Source: Flavobacterium sp. LC2016-23
GTDB lineage: Bacteria; Bacteroidota; Bacteroidia; Flavobacteriales; Flavobacteriaceae
Assembly (NCBI RefSeq): GCF_009674775.1
Contig: NZ_WKKE01000017.1
Coordinates: 81,618 to 145,617, forward strand
Length of the DNA: 64,000 bases
Direction: 5' to 3'
Below are positions 63,501 to 64,000 of the stretch, piece after piece (position 1 is the first letter of the stretch; each line of letters opens with the position of its first letter). Below the pieces are notes generated by a model. It was given only the letters and a program-made list of their open reading frames with translations. It was not told the origin of the DNA and did not search any database. The position numbers and the translations under genes were made by a program.

Positions 63501-64000
63501 CCTGCGACTCCAACTACCACAAATACAACACAGGACTTCTGTTTGGTAAATGCACCGACTTTTGCGAGTATTCAGACCAATGAGCCTAATGTGGTTTGGT
63601 ACAGTGCTGCGACAGGCGGAACAGCGATTCCAGCTACAACAGCCTTGACAAGTGGCACTTATTACGCTGCTTTATTGGATGCTGCCACAGGATGTGAAAG
63701 TTCCATAAGATTGGCCGTTACGATTTCCGTAACCGATCCGGCAACACCAACTACAACAGATACAACACAAGATTTCTGTCTGTTAAATACACCTACTTTT
63801 GCCAGCATTCAGACCAATGAACCTAATGTGGTTTGGTACAGTGCAGCGACAGGCGGAACAGCGATTCCTGCTACAACAGCTTTGACCGGTGGTACTTATT
63901 ACGCTGCTTTATTAGATGCTGGCACAGGATGTGAAAGTTCCATAAGATTGGCCGTTACGATTTCCGTAACCGATCCGGCAACACCAACTACAACAGATAC
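57564..64000 (+). CDS. Giant secreted Ig-like / discoidin-like surface protein (3' partial)
   Basis: The frame opens at ATG 57564 and stays open to the window edge (about 2145 codons), so the C-terminus is missing. The signal peptide (KRLFGLLSLFLLCTNAFSQ) is followed by alternating modules. The first type is a roughly 150-aa beta module (SVDGN, then GDIVDVELEVPGGILDLSVL, FDRVEVRLGG), present at least three times clearly and in two more diverged copies. The second type is a 75-80-aa Ig-like module with a CSGQ start, a central WY and TTYYV. A period of about 1.23 kb joins one beta module and three Ig modules. Near the edge a 237-bp unit repeats almost exactly. Bacteroidota proteins like this often end in a type IX secretion or gliding motility C-terminal domain, which cannot be seen here. 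Confidence 0.88.
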   Translation, partial: MKKIFTFCNLIPKKRLFGLLSLFLLCTNAFSQSVCRPVSQTNSQGGLLCVGLNIDSPTSAYDNDAGLTTYATLTNAVGVSCFVQETLTLNQTAKAGDQIVLYLGTGNGLLDVGLLSNATIQAKLSGTNVGSSVPLNSPLLNLSLLSGNSIAAVRFTVTADTNQVQIQVGGLLSLLVSLRIYDVRLEFAKPTVTGGLSQTICSGNFTTLTATPAAGTSLSWYSSATSTTPLITANSYQTPVLTTATTYYIGITRAAGCEGSERVPVVVNVSNPVAPVISTVGTSICSAGATQQTTLSVINPIPGTTYNWYSVNSGGTILASGDTYAPTVSVGTTNFYVEAAIGSCVSPARTQVVVTSNPVPALPTVLTQSVTIQSGQNATLSAVASGAGVTLNWYDVATGGTALLTNAATFTTPILVASKTYYVETQSATGGCVSSSRVPVPVTVVNNPLGTCLEANSQQTNFNGLCLLCGAANPDNSVDGNPATAARLTIPVGLINGYAQQTLQFNNPGRAGDIVDVELEVPGGILDLSVLNYISLATYNGATFNNDRVSINNIVDVVLLGGNRFRASITAGAAFDRVEVRLGGLVSAITSLDIYQAAYRYKAPAITGTTTICSGQTTTLTSTLGAGETVEWFSAASGGVPLVSTASYTTPALNANTTYYVAITRNGCLNSERNPVLVSVQNPVAPTITAVPTTICSGQTVALSVQAPVPGTVYNWYDANTGGNLVFTGTSFTTPALTANISYYVEASIGSCLSTRTPVNLIVNPLPSVPVPVSSNVVIQSGQNVMLGISNPDANLSYSWFDVPTGGTALATNTSTYTPTPALTANKTFYVEATDLTTGCVSSARAVINVVVINTVSNCLQANSQVTTLDPGLLCVGCGATNPGGSVDGNINTAATLTIPVGVLGSYIQQTLTFASSGQAGDIIDVELEVPGGLLDISALSYITLATYDGVTYNNDRVALNNSLLNVQLLSGNRFKASFTTASPFDRVEVRLGGVATLLTSVNIYGASYRYPNAVITGATTICAGDVALLTATSTGTETFTWYDSPTGGSVVAVNPTIVLNNTTTYYVEATRGACINSARQPVTITVNPLATPADVILTSPLEASCSGTVVLAPASALAGAQFKYYTNQNKDQEIITGSVVAAQPGVTFVKDVTTGALTVSGLTALGAPYNYYVSVVNANTCENALNNLKQVTVTIPAVTPLAVTTPLPASCGSANLKSAIIGYDTTGNTTYTFYDASNNIITENAAGNITASGVYSIQAQGNGVTCPSVKLPVTVTVNPLPSLVAPSSVSVNTGSSVTLSATSDGTLAWFDPQGNALAGPPFTTGILNTPGVYTYTVVASNVNCSVTGAVTVNVIDPGTCPLLAERVYATGQSQGNIISGVVTNPTAAVDGNPQTFSTITTGVGLLGIGTTWQNLTWPANIVKGTPVTVKLGSEYSLLAVGQDLSIIGTKSGVDIGTMQSISGSLVNLISGDNSFEYTFVPSNTSGPQDYDGIRIQSASLLSVAQNTKVFDAYYTRPVSTVTCTPGDIQDVYYGATDLGLPIGALTATVGVTDALNVADNDITTFATMYSGVGALAAADLTVAFKTPSIVSDTLRIVVSKPGVLLDANLLTGFSIQRYLGNVAVGAPIQNTSTLLSVRLLPGNTMSMVLVSSQPEPYDRVRIRFGGVAGVLEFLRVHTVERVANTKVIGGDPNNKVIVCPGSPVTLQIPTEACSTYTWYDSPVGGNVVANGITYTVPATLAAGVYKYYVQPVRYGCEALARGEVTVEVKASAPVNALTNITLNGGTATSVCSPTGTITLATSLSGTPALTNPIYYWYSFDGTTSQLIPGETTAQLIVNGLTPGTYTYYVGVSSTEFCETAAADRKQITLTILPPSGTNDISVADIAVCHNVPGVLTPTTATLTNPIFTWYFDANKTQPITNGLVAGGLTYAISATGVLTVTGLTRAVSPITYFVAVASDATCENVAGTLQSATIIVNDPATPTTTNTTQDFCLVNAPTFASIQTNEPNVVWYSAATGGTAIPATTALTSGTYYAALLDAATGCESSIRLAVTISVTDPATPTTTDTTQDFCLLNTPTFASIQTNEPNVVWYSAATGGTAIPATTALTGGTYYAALLDAGTGCESSIRLAVTISVTDPATPTTTD
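57660..61350 (+). repeat. Three large internal super-repeats of about 1.23 kb in the adhesin gene
   Basis: The codons for the GG of the conserved LGG/VGG motif lie at 58068, 59310 and 60540, giving spacings of 1242 and 1230 bp (414 and 410 codons). The stretch starting GATGTTGAATTGGAAGTTCC is repeated at 59109 and 60336, 1227 bp apart. Each unit is one beta module plus about three Ig-like modules. The first copy is the most diverged. Confidence 0.8.
63498..64000 (+). repeat. 237-bp (79-codon) near-identical tandem repeats
   Basis: The word GAYCCNGCRACWCCAACTAC starts at 63498, 63735 and 63972, exactly 237 bp apart. The two complete units differ at few positions (for example, DAATGCESS versus DAGTGCESS). 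Each encodes one Ig-like module with TQDFC, NVVWYSAATGGTAIPATTAL and GCESSIRLAVTISV. The array continues past the window edge. Confidence 0.93.

Noticed and set aside
63498..64000. CRISPR array
   Set aside because: The regular repeats are 237 bp, in frame and coding for Ig-like modules; there are no short repeats with unique spacers and no cas genes.

Overview
The window is chromosomal DNA from a member of the Bacteroidota, most likely a Flavobacterium or close relative. The evidence is a SusC/SusD pair, Bacteroidota-type lipoproteins with acidic residues after the lipobox Cys, promoter elements fitting the TAnnTTTG -7 consensus, A+T-rich DNA, the gene order DUF1599 / DoxX (BT_3928-type) / TlpA / tpiA / prmA, a BlaB/JOHN-type metallo-beta-lactamase, and a giant Ig-like surface protein. 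Species assignment is inference.

Positions 1-14926 form a polysaccharide utilization locus. It holds a propeller/LuxR-type sensor-regulator (5' end outside the window), SusC, SusD, a LamG lipoprotein, a glycoamylase-like lipoprotein that resembles GH144 endo-beta-1,2-glucanases, an esterase, a GH3 beta-glucosidase, and a GH43-like protein with F5/8C and FN3 domains. Hairpin terminators divide it into import, enzyme and GH43 units. The predicted substrate is a beta-glucan, with beta-1,2-glucan as the best guess.

Positions 15095-30934 are mixed: an M28 peptidase, a Coq4-like gene paired with a small membrane protein, a YiiX-like papain-fold protein, kdsA with an outer-membrane protein, a pair of integral-membrane genes that both look like ether-lipid catabolic enzymes (AGMO-like hydroxylase and YhhN lysoplasmalogenase), clpS, prmA, tpiA, a TlpA thioredoxin, a BT_3928/DoxX protein, DUF1599 and folP. 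Positions 30969-35208 carry rlmH, a monooxygenase, a secreted adenosine deaminase-like protein, and a pirin-OsmC-GNAT operon. Positions 35453-43417 are a four-gene metal efflux operon read leftward: a Cys-rich DUF6660-like protein, a CzcA-CzcC fusion, CzcB, and a Zn/Cd P-type ATPase.

Positions 43495-56311 hold an AlkC-like DNA glycosylase, nadC, a YihY/BrkB protein, DUF2147, a B1 metallo-beta-lactamase, priA, a LytTR response regulator, the rpsF-rpsR-rplI ribosomal operon, an Oar-like TonB-dependent receptor and a small conserved protein. After 1.25 kb of very A+T-rich non-coding DNA, a giant secreted Ig-like protein begins at 57564 and runs off the right edge. It is open for about 2145 codons and contains two scales of internal repeats (about 1.23 kb and exactly 237 bp).

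The intergenic spaces between about 28.6 and 45.8 kb are unusually rich in short phrase-like direct repeats and long inverted repeats. No tRNA, rRNA, insertion sequence or CRISPR array was seen.
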